A DNA stretch of 64,000 bases, taken from Deinococcus sp. Arct2-2. Its GTDB lineage: Bacteria > Deinococcota > Deinococci > Deinococcales > Deinococcaceae. This document shows positions 8,687 to 16,608 of this stretch, one piece after another (within the stretch, counting starts at the first letter, position 1; the number at the start of each line of letters is the position of its first letter). The notes below the pieces were generated by a model. That model worked only from the letters and a program-made list of their open reading frames with translations. It was not told where the DNA came from and searched no databases. The position numbers and the translations under genes are program-made. The stretch covers positions 52,782-116,781 of the forward strand of contig NZ_SSNW01000008.1 in NCBI RefSeq assembly GCF_004801315.1, written 5' to 3'.

Positions 8687-9589
8687 CTACATCAATTCGC
8701 CGCCTGTGACCGGAAACAGGCCGCCCGTCATGTAGCTGGATTCCTGCGACGCCAGCAGCACATAAATCGGCGCGATTTCGGCAGGCTGACCGGGGCGGCC
8801 CATCGGCACATCCGACCCAAATTCCTTGACTTTTTCCTGACTCTGGCCGCCGCTGGGCTGGAGGGCCGTCCAAAAAGGGCCGGGGGCCACCGTATTGGCG
8901 CGGATTCCTTTTTCTGCCAATTGGCCCGACAAGGCCTGCGTGTAGGCCACGATGGCCGCTTTGGTGGTGGCGTAGTCCAGCAACGTTTCGGAGGGCTGGC
9001 GGGCATTGATAGACGACGTGGTAATGATGGTGGAACCCGGTTTCATGTGCGGCACAGCGGCTTTGGTAATCCAAAACAAGGCGTACACGTTGGCCTTGAA
9101 CGTTTCGTCGAATTGGGCGGTGGTGATGTCGGCAATTGACGTTTGAAACGTCTGCCGCCCCGCGTTGCTGACCAAAATATCCAGCCCGCCCAACTCCTGC
9201 ACCGTCTGCTCTACCAACTGTTGGCAAAAGGATTCGTCTTTGAGGTCGCCGGGAATGGCGACGGCCTGCTGGCCCGCTTCCCGAATCAGCGCGACGACTT
9301 CCTGCGCGTCGGCTTCCTCGGAGGGCAAATAGTTGATGGCCACGTCTGCGCCTTCGCGGGCATAGGCGATAGCCACCGCCCGCCCAATGCCGGAATCTCC
9401 GCCTGTAATCAGGGCTTTGCGGCCCTTCAAGCGCCCGAACCCCTGATAACTGCTTTCACCATGATCGGGCTTGGGCGTCATTTTCTGCGCCAGTCCGGGG
9501 GCCGACTGGGGTTGCTCCGGAAAAGGCGGTTTGGGATATTGCTTGCGTGGGTCACGCATTTCGTATTGGTTCTTCACGGGATCAGTCAT
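8687..9589 (-). CDS. Short-chain dehydrogenase/reductase (general-stress type, YghA/YdaD-like)
   Basis: 300 residues from the ATG at 9589, preceded by GGAGGCCCACCT; an upstream in-frame start at 9652 is less likely. The first 50 residues are the polar tail usual for this SDR group ([20 protein letters not shown]). Then come [19 protein letters not shown] for NAD(P) binding, an NAG motif (VSNAGR) and the catalytic SSINA plus YATTK (Tyr-x-x-x-Lys). It should be a soluble NAD(P)-dependent oxidoreductase; homologues are stress-induced, the substrate being unknown. It reads leftward and is separate from the MFS gene. Confidence 0.88.
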   Translation of the reverse strand: MTDPVKNQYEMRDPRKQYPKPPFPEQPQSAPGLAQKMTPKPDHGESSYQGFGRLKGRKALITGGDSGIGRAVAIAYAREGADVAINYLPSEEADAQEVVALIREAGQQAVAIPGDLKDESFCQQLVEQTVQELGGLDILVSNAGRQTFQTSIADITTAQFDETFKANVYALFWITKAAVPHMKPGSTIITTSSINARQPSETLLDYATTKAAIVAYTQALSGQLAEKGIRANTVAPGPFWTALQPSGGQSQEKVKEFGSDVPMGRPGQPAEIAPIYVLLASQESSYMTGGLFPVTGGELM

Positions 9590-9888
9590 AGGTGGGCCTC
9601 CTGCACCCGAGGCTAAAAGCGCCCTACCCTTCCCAGATGCCAGCCGGGTCAAGGTCGCCTTTAGACCATCTGCGTCAAGCCTTTAGGGAGGTTCGTCAGG
9701 TTGATTTAGTGAGCGTATTGCTAGGAAAGTCCTGCGAGTGGCGCAGTCGCAAACGGCAACCTCCGTTCATCAGAAATTTTTTAGAGCGTCTGCCCGAAGT
9801 ACAGCGTCACAGAGGAGATTTCTGACGCCTTCTTCCTCGTCGAAACTCCATAAAAGCCTCTCACTCCGTTGGGTCAATAGCACACACG

Positions 9889-10019
9889 GTGTTGCCCGAA
9901 GACAAGCTGGGGACATTGCCGAGCTGCGGTTTCAGGGCGGCGTAGCCATGACGGGCGACGGCATCAACGACGCACTCCCGCTGGATGCACCGCGTTCGCT
10001 GGGCTGGAACCCCCGCTGA
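9889..10019 (+). pseudogene. Relic of a P1B-type (metal) ATPase
   Basis: VLPEDK can be read from 9889. After a frameshift near 9910 the reading DIAELRFQGGVAMTGDGIND continues. This order (VLPEDK, then about 15 residues, then TGDGIND) is exactly that of the hinge region of CopA/ZntA-type ATPases. Nothing else of the roughly 700-residue protein remains. The surrounding 9590-10099 holds no other gene. Confidence 0.6.
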
Positions 10020-10099
10020 AGCTCATTCTTGGCACAGGAGGAGGCACATCTATTCCGACCAAAAACCGTGAGTTGCGCTATTGCACTCATTTCTTAGCA

Positions 10100-10666
10100 T
10101 CAGGGACGAAGCAGTACCGCTCTCAGTTCTTCCAGCGCCTGCTGGACATGGTGTCCAAACTCTTGCACATCATTGTCGTCAATCCAGTGCCCGAAGGCGG
10201 CCCGGAAGACGGCCATGCCTGCGTCGGCGGCCAACGACGCAGCAGGCTCAGCCACGCCCCGGCTCCGTAGCGCCTCTGCTGCGGCCCCAGACAAGGCTGC
10301 CAGTTTCATCAACTCGCGCTCCTGAAGTTCGGGGTTCGTCTCCAGCAGGCGTTGGCGCTGCCGGGCGTGTTCGCGGCGCTCTGGCACGAAGAATTGTATG
10401 GTTTCTAGGGCGGCAGTCACAACCTCTAGTGGCGAGAGGTGCGGCGCTGCCTCTGCCACGCCCCGTACCAACCGCTCTTGCAACTCCTTAGACCCTCCAA
10501 ACAGCACCTCGCGCTTGTCGGCAAAATGCCGGAAATAGGTTCGCTCGGTGAGGCCAGCGCGGGCCGCAATGTCGGCCACCGGCGTTTGCTCGAAGCCCCG
10601 TTCCTGATAGAGCGCCAGCGCCGCTTGCTCCAGCCGCCCACGCGCATCGTTTTTCCATCGGCCCAT
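10100..10666 (-). CDS. TetR-family transcriptional regulator
   Basis: 188 residues from the ATG at 10666 (MGRWKNDARGRLEQAAL). This start, not the upstream one at 10714, is chosen because the longer version would run through the operator and promoter. A TetR helix-turn-helix lies at about 25-50: FEQTPVADIAARAGLTERTY followed by FRHFADKRE. The C-terminal domain is variable, as usual for ligand binding. It is divergent from the NAD-dependent epimerase gene at 10813 and shares with it the two identical palindromes at 10696-10741, so it very likely represses both itself and that gene. Confidence 0.9.
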   Translation of the reverse strand: MGRWKNDARGRLEQAALALYQERGFEQTPVADIAARAGLTERTYFRHFADKREVLFGGSKELQERLVRGVAEAAPHLSPLEVVTAALETIQFFVPERREHARQRQRLLETNPELQERELMKLAALSGAAAEALRSRGVAEPAASLAADAGMAVFRAAFGHWIDDNDVQEFGHHVQQALEELRAVLLRP

Positions 10667-10672
10667 GTTCCG

Positions 10673-10701
10673 ATTGTACGTCCCGGCCAGCTGGTTGTCA
10701 G
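10673..10701 (-). promoter_or_regulatory. Promoter of the TetR gene
   Basis: On the minus strand CTGACA (10701-10696) and TACAAT (10678-10673) are separated by exactly 17 bases, a good sigma-70 pair. The -10 ends 6 bases before the ATG at 10666, so the message is probably leaderless. The -35 is one half-site of operator 1, so a bound repressor would block polymerase directly. Confidence 0.65.
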
Positions 10702-10741
10702 TGGCTGACATCAAGTGCTAACGTCATGTCAGTGGCTGACA
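10696..10741. promoter_or_regulatory. Twin operators of the TetR regulator
   Basis: The 15-bp palindrome TGTCAGTGGCTGACA (TGTCAG, 3-base spacer, CTGACA) occurs twice, at 10696-10710 and 10727-10741. The copies are identical and start 31 bases apart, three helical turns. The first overlaps the -35 of the TetR promoter. A rightward promoter for the epimerase gene (TTGTCA at 10695, TAACGT at 10719) would also lie across the pair. Confidence 0.75.
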
Positions 10742-10812
10742 TTAATTTTTTGGCGCTTGAGCGAACACGCCGAAGCGTACAGAAAGAGTGGTCAGGACTG
10801 AGAGGAGCAACT

Positions 10813-11712
10813 ATGCGTGTATTTGTGACTGGTGCATCTGGTTTCATCGGCTCTGCCGTCGTCCCCGAACTGCTCGCCGCAGGGCATCAGGTCACTGGTT
10901 TGGCCCGCTCGGACGCCTCGGCAGCGGCCCTGATCGCGGCTGGGGCAGAGGTTCAACGCGGAACATTGGATGACCTCGGCAGCTTGCAGGCGGGGGCGCA
11001 GGCGTCTGACGGCGTGATTCACTTGGCCTATAACCACGACTTTTCACAGTACGAAGCGGCGGCCCACACCGACCGGCAGGCCATCGAAGCTTTAGGCAGC
11101 GCTCTCGCAGGCTCAGACCGTCCGTTGGTGATCGCTTCCGGAATGCTGGGGCTGGTCAGCGGGCGCGCAGCCACCGAACAAGACTTGCCCGATGGAGCCA
11201 CCAATCCCCGAGTTGCCTCTGCACAGGCGACTCTGGCTTTGGCGGAGCGGGCCGTGCGCTCGTCGGTGATGCGGCTTTCGCCTACCGTTCACGGCGAAGG
11301 CGATTCGGGCTTTATGGCCGTTCTGATCAGCATTGCCCGCCAGAAAGGGGTGTCTGGGTTTATCGGAGACGGCAGCAACCGTTGGCCCGCCGTTCACCGC
11401 CTCGACGCCGCCCAGCTGTTCCGACTCGCGCTGGAACACGCCCCCGCCGGATCGGTGCTGCACGCAGTCGCCGATGAAGGCGTGCCGATTCGGGCTATCG
11501 CAGAAGTTATCGGCAACACGTTGAATTTGCCCGTCGTCTCTGTCTCGGCCGACGCAGCAGCCGAGCATTTCGGTTGGCTGGGCCGCTTCCTCGCCGCCGA
11601 TATTCCTGCTTCCAGCACCCTCACCCAAGAGTTGTTGAACTGGCACCCGACGCACGTAGGACTTCTTGACGATTTGCAGCAGGGGCACTACTTTGCGGCT
11701 GCGTCTGTGTAA
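10813..11712 (+). CDS. NAD-dependent epimerase/dehydratase-type SDR
   Basis: 299 residues from the ATG at 10813, which has GAGGAG 5 bases upstream; the reading frame is open back to 10726 but that part crosses the operator. MRVFVTGASGFIGSAVV is the extended-SDR nucleotide-binding motif (TGxxGFIG). The usual YxxxK is not evident, which fits the atypical SDR group often found next to TetR regulators. It is likely a soluble NAD(P)H-dependent reductase of an unknown small molecule, controlled by the divergent TetR protein. Confidence 0.82.
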   Translation: MRVFVTGASGFIGSAVVPELLAAGHQVTGLARSDASAAALIAAGAEVQRGTLDDLGSLQAGAQASDGVIHLAYNHDFSQYEAAAHTDRQAIEALGSALAGSDRPLVIASGMLGLVSGRAATEQDLPDGATNPRVASAQATLALAERAVRSSVMRLSPTVHGEGDSGFMAVLISIARQKGVSGFIGDGSNRWPAVHRLDAAQLFRLALEHAPAGSVLHAVADEGVPIRAIAEVIGNTLNLPVVSVSADAAAEHFGWLGRFLAADIPASSTLTQELLNWHPTHVGLLDDLQQGHYFAAASV

Positions 11713-11857
11713 GCTGCTGAGCTTGAATCACACTGAGTTTTGAACCTGCTCCGTTCTTACCTTGCAGGACGGAAATAGCTCTCAGAGAGTGGGGCCACCG
11801 TGATACTTAATTTTCGGTGGCCTTCTGTTCTGTCTTTTGGCTGTTGCTTGTCTACAT

Positions 11858-13033
11858 CAAGAGTTTCCACGCAGGGATTTATGGCGACAGCAACGAAGGC
11901 CCTTGAGGTGGGGATTGAAATTCCCCGGTCTCGTGGGCCTTCATGCGAAGTGTCTATGCCTCGCTCGTCCAGCCTACCGCTCAGCATCGTCACCGCGTTG
12001 TTGAACCGTGCCACCAGTGTGAGTGGCATCGCCCCCTACAGCACCGTCCGGAAAAGCACCCTGTGCCAGTCCCTGGCACAGCACTCGTTCACGACGAATC
12101 AGGATTTGCAGCGTCGCGCCAAGAATGCGCCACAGGGCGCATTCTTGGCCATTGACTTTGTGATGGTGCCGCACGCGGGGCTGGAGATGGAGGGTCTGAA
12201 CTTTCACTACAGCGGTCAGGCGCGGACTCAATTAGGGCATCAGTTCACCTCAGCGGCCCTGGTGAAGTTCGGGGCCGATCCGACGCCACTGTTGGAGCGG
12301 TTCACAGTCTCTCGCCTGTTGGAGACCGCCGCGTATCCGTACCGCACCGCGACCCAAGAGATGATTCACACCGTCACCCAGTGCCGGGAGGCCGGGGTGT
12401 CCATCGCGGGGGTGCTGCTGGATGGAGAGTTCGGACGTGATGAGGTCGTGACCTTCAGTCACGACACCCAGATTCCCGTCCTGGTGCGTGCCAAGCGGAA
12501 TATGAGTGTTGAAGTTGAGGGTGAGTGTCTCACCCTCAACGCTCTGGCACAGCGCTTTCCCCCTGAACGGTGCCATCTCTATGCCGAGGTGGGATGGCGT
12601 GTCCGTCGGCTTCCCGTGTCGCGTGACGTCGGGGCGTTCGATGTGCTCATCATTTGGCGCAAGGTTCACGGCGAATGGAGCTGCTTTTTTCTGTTCAGCA
12701 CGTTTGACCCTGCCGTGACCGTCCGAGCGCTGCTGCGGGCTTGGAAGGCCCGCTGGGGCATCGAAGTGATTCACCGGTTGATGAAGCAGAATCTCGGGCT
12801 AGGACGCTGCCGCTGTCGAACCATTCAGGCCCAAGACAACTGGGCTTGGTGCGTGGTCGAGGCGCTCCATGCGGTGCTGCTCGTCCGTCAGGAGCAGCCG
12901 CAATTGGCGTGGCGAGCGGCTCAGCGCCGAGCGGCACAACACACGGAATGGTACGTCCTGACCGAGGTGCAGCCTGTGGCACAACAACGCCACGCCGCGT
13001 GACACGCGATTGGGATAACCGTGGAAACTCTTG
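11858..13033 (+). mobile_element. Complete insertion sequence, 1176 bp
   Basis: Both ends carry the perfect 14-bp inverted repeat CAAGAGTTTCCACG (11858-11871, and its complement at 13020-13033). They are flanked by the direct repeat CTACAT (11852-11857 and 13034-13039), a 6-bp target duplication. One transposase gene fills the element. Just inside the left end, AAGGCCC at 11896-11902 can pair with GGGCCTT at 11935-11941, with an inner GGGGA/TCCCC stem. This hairpin sits ahead of the probable start codon and may limit translation from outside transcripts. A diverged relative begins at 63946. Confidence 0.85.
11956..13002 (+). CDS. DDE transposase (IS4/IS701-like superfamily)
   Basis: 348 residues from the ATG at 11956 (MPRSSSLPLSIVTALLNRA); an earlier in-frame ATG at 11881 also lies within the element, and the frame stays open even upstream of the terminal repeat. 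Acidic catalytic candidates stand in the expected order: Asp in AIDFVMVPHAG, Asp in VLLDGEFGRDE, and Glu in RWGIEVIHRLMKQ, a Y-R-W-x-I-E-type signature. It appears intact and could be active. The exact IS family needs comparison with ISfinder. Confidence 0.82.
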   Translation: MPRSSSLPLSIVTALLNRATSVSGIAPYSTVRKSTLCQSLAQHSFTTNQDLQRRAKNAPQGAFLAIDFVMVPHAGLEMEGLNFHYSGQARTQLGHQFTSAALVKFGADPTPLLERFTVSRLLETAAYPYRTATQEMIHTVTQCREAGVSIAGVLLDGEFGRDEVVTFSHDTQIPVLVRAKRNMSVEVEGECLTLNALAQRFPPERCHLYAEVGWRVRRLPVSRDVGAFDVLIIWRKVHGEWSCFFLFSTFDPAVTVRALLRAWKARWGIEVIHRLMKQNLGLGRCRCRTIQAQDNWAWCVVEALHAVLLVRQEQPQLAWRAAQRRAAQHTEWYVLTEVQPVAQQRHAA

Positions 13034-13281
13034 CTACATTCATGGAAACGATCTACTCGTTCACCAACACCATTTCAAACCCAGTAACTACCCCACTCAG
13101 CAGGCGGTGTTACACCAACGGGGCAGGGGACAGGCAACCCGGCGCGTCCTTTTGCTCTCTGACTGTACCGAGTACAGAGTTGGTTCGAGTCTATGACTTC
13201 CCCGCGCAAGGCTTACAGTCACACGGAAGGTTGTCCACCGTCAAATGACTTTTGCCTTGTGCCTTAAGGAGTGTCCTACTC

Positions 13282-15150
13282 ATGCCCCTATCCCCCGTGA
13301 CTTCGCCCCCCCTGAATTCGGCTCAGCAGCACTTCGTGGAGCAGCTTCTCTCCAAGATGACGCTCGACGAAAAAATTGGGCAGATGACCCAACCCGAAAA
13401 AAACAGCGTGACGCCCGCCGACGTGACGCGGCTGGGCCTCGGTTCGGTGCTCAGCGGCGGCGGCGGCAACCCTGACCCCAACACGCCCGCCGAGTGGCGC
13501 GGGATGGTCACGGCGTTTCAGGAAGGGGCGCTGGCTTCCCGCCTCGGTATTCCGCTGCTGTACGGTGTGGACGCCGTGCACGGGCATAACAATGTCGTTG
13601 GGGCAACCATCTTCCCGCACAATATCGGCCTCGGTGCGGCGCGGGATGCCGATTTGGTGCGGCGAATCGGGCGGGCGACGGCACTGGAAGTGGTGGCAAC
13701 AGGCGTGCGCTGGACGTTTGCCCCCGCCGTCAGCATTCCGCAAGATGTGCGCTGGGGCCGCAGCTATGAGGGCTACAGCCAAGATTCGGCGCTGGTGTCC
13801 GAATTGGCGGTGGCCCTGATTGACGGGCTTAAGGGTGATGGTTGGAACAGTCCAACTGCCGTGTTGCCCTCGGTAAAGCATTACGTGGCCGACGCCGCCG
13901 CGACGTGGGGCAGTTCCAAGCGGGTGAACCGTCAGGCGTTGGCGGAGGCGCAGAATGCTGCCCAGACCACCGATCAGACCCTCGCCATAGCCCACATGGA
14001 TCAGAGTTTTGTGGAGTTGCTGAAACTGGGCGCGTGGCAAATCGATCAGGGCGATGCCGAGATAGATGAAGCCACGCTGCGGGCGGTGCATTTGGCTCCG
14101 TACCGGGCCGCTTTGGAGGCCGGGGCGCTGAATGTGATGGCCTCTTACAGCAGTTGGCAAGGCCTGAAGATGCACGCGCATCAGTATTTGTTGACCGACG
14201 TTCTGAAGGACGAATTGGGCTTCGAGGGCTTTGTGGTGAGCGACTGGGAAGGTATCGACCAGATTTACCCCGGCGACTATGACCGCTGCGTGGTGGCGTC
14301 CATCAATGCCGGAATCGACATGGTGATGGTTCCCTTCGACGCAGAGCGGTTTATTGGCAGTCTGCGCCGCGCCGTACAGGGCGGAGAGGTCTTCCCAGCA
14401 CGAATTGATGATGCCGTACGCCGGATTCTGACCGCCAAAGTCGCGTTGAATCTTTTCGAGAACCCGCGCACTGATCCGGCCCTGTTGGAGCTGGTGGGCT
14501 GCTCTGCACACCGGACGCTGGCCCGCGAAGCCGCCGCGAAGTCTCTGGTGTTGCTGAAAAATGAAGGGGACGCGCTGCCCCTGCGCCGCAACACTTCACC
14601 CCTGTTGGTGGCGGGGCCGGATGCCGACGATGTGGGCGTGCAGTGCGGCGGCTGGACGGTGTCTTGGATGGGCGGGCGCGGGCCGACGACGCCCGGAACC
14701 AGCATCTTGCAAGGGCTGAGGCACACGCTGGGGGCCGAACAGGTGCAGTACAGCGCAGACGGGCAGTTGCCTGTAGACACTGAGTATGAGGTGGGCCTTG
14801 TCGTGCTGGCCGAAGAACCCTACGCCGAGGGTATGGGCGACCGCGCCAACCTGCATCTCAGCGCCGATCAAGTGGCCCTGCTGAGGCGAGTACGGGCGCG
14901 GTGTCAGCGCTTGGTGGTAGTGCTGCTGTCGGGCCGCCCCCTGCTGATTACAGATGAATTACCCCATTGGGACGCTTTTGTGGCCGCGTGGCTACCGGGG
15001 ACAGAGGGGGAAGGCGTGGCCGATGTGCTGTGCGGCGACGTGCCATTTACAGGACGCCTGTCGTTCGATTGGCCGCAGAGTGCCGAAGACCTGCCCCGCC
15101 GCGAAGACGGGTCTGCCTTATTCCGCATGGGCGCTGGCTTGAATTCCTGA
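13282..15150 (+). CDS. Glycoside hydrolase family 3 (beta-glucosidase type)
   Basis: 622 residues from the ATG at 13282, with AAGGAG about 10 bases before it. The GH3 N-domain is clear: MTLDEKIGQMTQPE, GVDAVHGHNN, a KHYVADAAAT segment and the nucleophile Asp in FVVSDWEGIDQIYPGDY. The C-terminal half (KSLVLLKNEGDALPL, VLLSGRPLLI, WLPGTEGEG) is the second GH3 domain. The KHYVAD form fits beta-glucosidases better than NagZ-type N-acetylglucosaminidases (KHFPGHG). No signal peptide is seen, so it probably acts in the cytoplasm on oligosaccharides imported by the ABC system downstream. It stands at the head of the sugar cluster, 361 bases before the LacI gene. Confidence 0.9.
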   Translation: MPLSPVTSPPLNSAQQHFVEQLLSKMTLDEKIGQMTQPEKNSVTPADVTRLGLGSVLSGGGGNPDPNTPAEWRGMVTAFQEGALASRLGIPLLYGVDAVHGHNNVVGATIFPHNIGLGAARDADLVRRIGRATALEVVATGVRWTFAPAVSIPQDVRWGRSYEGYSQDSALVSELAVALIDGLKGDGWNSPTAVLPSVKHYVADAAATWGSSKRVNRQALAEAQNAAQTTDQTLAIAHMDQSFVELLKLGAWQIDQGDAEIDEATLRAVHLAPYRAALEAGALNVMASYSSWQGLKMHAHQYLLTDVLKDELGFEGFVVSDWEGIDQIYPGDYDRCVVASINAGIDMVMVPFDAERFIGSLRRAVQGGEVFPARIDDAVRRILTAKVALNLFENPRTDPALLELVGCSAHRTLAREAAAKSLVLLKNEGDALPLRRNTSPLLVAGPDADDVGVQCGGWTVSWMGGRGPTTPGTSILQGLRHTLGAEQVQYSADGQLPVDTEYEVGLVVLAEEPYAEGMGDRANLHLSADQVALLRRVRARCQRLVVVLLSGRPLLITDELPHWDAFVAAWLPGTEGEGVADVLCGDVPFTGRLSFDWPQSAEDLPRREDGSALFRMGAGLNS

Positions 15151-15275
15151 GCGGGAATGGGCATAAATATTCAGGCGGGTAGGAAACAGCAACGGTGAGG
15201 AAGGCCTGTGACCTTCCTTAGACCCTCAGACGCCCTTCTCCGATACGTGCCGCCCACCATCGCCGAATCCATCGC

Positions 15276-15304
15276 TTGACATTTCCCGCCCCAAGAACTA
15301 ATTT
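15276..15304 (+). promoter_or_regulatory. Sigma-70 type promoter for the LacI/ABC cluster
   Basis: A perfect TTGACA at 15276-15281 and TAATTT at 15299-15304 are 17 bases apart. Transcription would begin near 15311 and leave a leader of about 200 bases before the LacI start at 15511. Confidence 0.6.
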
Positions 15305-15317
15305 AAGGTGTCCTCAA

Positions 15318-15330
15318 TGTAACGTTTTCA
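15318..15330. promoter_or_regulatory. Candidate LacI-family operator
   Basis: TGTAACGTTTTCA has the central AACGTT with flanking TG and CA typical of LacI-family sites. It lies just downstream of the expected transcription start of the promoter at 15276-15304, a position from which a bound repressor blocks elongation. The LacI protein encoded at 15511 is the obvious candidate. Confidence 0.4.
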
Positions 15331-15510
15331 GCGGCGCTCTTTCTTCCGATACGGAAGCCTTAGCGTTCGGCTCTGTCGGCAACCACGCCGATTCTTCTTG
15401 ATTCTTGGGGACTTCGATAAACAGCACTCTGTTTCTTGGAGGCAAGGCAAATCAAGCTGGTGTGGCATGGATCTGTAGGCCTTGTGGCATGACTTTCTGA
15501 TCGGGATGAC

Positions 15511-16545
15511 ATGGGAGAAGCCGTGAGCGAAGGAGGGATCACCGCTGTTTCAACCACCGCTGCTCCACGGGGCGCGGGCATCCGTGAGGTGGCGCGGCAA
15601 GCGGGGGTGTCTACCGCTACCGTGTCGCGGGTCTTCAACAACGCCGAGTCGGTAAACCCGGAAACGCGCCAACGGGTGATGGAGTTGGCGGCCACTCTCA
15701 ACTATTCTCCTAGCCCTCTGGGACGCAATTTGGTACAGGGCCGCAGTTCCCTCATCGGGCTGCTGGTGCCAAACCTGTCTTTTCCGCTGTACGGCGTAAT
15801 GATCCGGGCCGTAGAAGACGTGCTGAGCGCACACGGCATGAGCGCCCTGCTGGCGTCCAGCCACGACGACGCGGCCACCGAAACCCGTGCAGCACACAAT
15901 TTGCTCAGGCACGCGGTTGACGGCGGCATCGTCATCAATTCTCAGGCGGGCCTGAGTTTGCCCACTGTGCGCGGCGTGAATTGGGTGCAGGTTGCGCCCG
16001 AATTGCCCAATCTGCCGCACCGCGTCGAACTGGACAACGAGGAAGGCGGCAGGCTGGCGGCCCGGGAACTGCTGCGCTGTGGGCGGCGGCAACTGGCCTA
16101 CGTGGGCGCGGAAGGCCGGGAAAGTGCCGACCGGGAGAGCGGTTTTGCCGCAGAACTGGCAGGGGTGGGCCTCAGCTACCGCCGCTGTGTGGGCGACTAC
16201 TCGGAAGCGTCTGGGTTGATGGCGGCGGGCGTGCTGTTGGAAGAGGGTCAGAGTGCCCCCCTAGACGGCATTTTTGCAGCGGGCGACCTGATGGCGGCGG
16301 GTGTGTTGCGGGCGCTGCATCTGCGCGATCTGCGCGTGCCCGCCGACGTGGCGGTGGTGGGCTTCGACGACGCCGTGATCGCCTCTCTGCTGTATCCGCG
16401 CCTGACCAGCATTCGTCAGCCCGCCGACCTGATGGGCCACGCCGCCGCCGAACTGGTGCTGAGCCTGCTGTCGGGCCGTCCCCGCCCACCCCAAATCTTT
16501 GCTCCCACACTGGTGCGCCGCGAATCCACTGGCCCGCCGGACTAA
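15511..16545 (+). CDS. LacI-family transcriptional regulator
   Basis: 344 residues. The helix-turn-helix and hinge helix are canonical: GIREVARQAGVSTATVSRVF followed by NNAESVNPETRQRVMELAA. The ligand domain follows (SSLIGLLVPNLSFPLYGVMI) and ends with the usual VVGFDD and LTSIRQP motifs. About 20 residues precede the DNA-binding domain, slightly more than usual, and the start may lie a few codons later. It sits between the GH3 gene and the solute-binding protein and should control this sugar cluster. Confidence 0.9.
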   Translation: MGEAVSEGGITAVSTTAAPRGAGIREVARQAGVSTATVSRVFNNAESVNPETRQRVMELAATLNYSPSPLGRNLVQGRSSLIGLLVPNLSFPLYGVMIRAVEDVLSAHGMSALLASSHDDAATETRAAHNLLRHAVDGGIVINSQAGLSLPTVRGVNWVQVAPELPNLPHRVELDNEEGGRLAARELLRCGRRQLAYVGAEGRESADRESGFAAELAGVGLSYRRCVGDYSEASGLMAAGVLLEEGQSAPLDGIFAAGDLMAAGVLRALHLRDLRVPADVAVVGFDDAVIASLLYPRLTSIRQPADLMGHAAAELVLSLLSGRPRPPQIFAPTLVRRESTGPPD

Positions 16546-16608
16546 CTGAATCTGTCCCCTTCTGACCGCTCACCCACCGCCCGCACTCTCATTTTTGGAG
16601 GAAGACCC

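Larger units (their letters stand above)
15151..15510. other. Intergenic control region ahead of the LacI gene
   Basis: 360 bases without a gene. AGGAAGG and CCTTCCT (15198-15219 area) can form a 7-bp stem but no T-run follows, so it is a poor terminator for the GH3 gene. The promoter and operator listed at 15276-15330 lie here. Confidence 0.6.
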
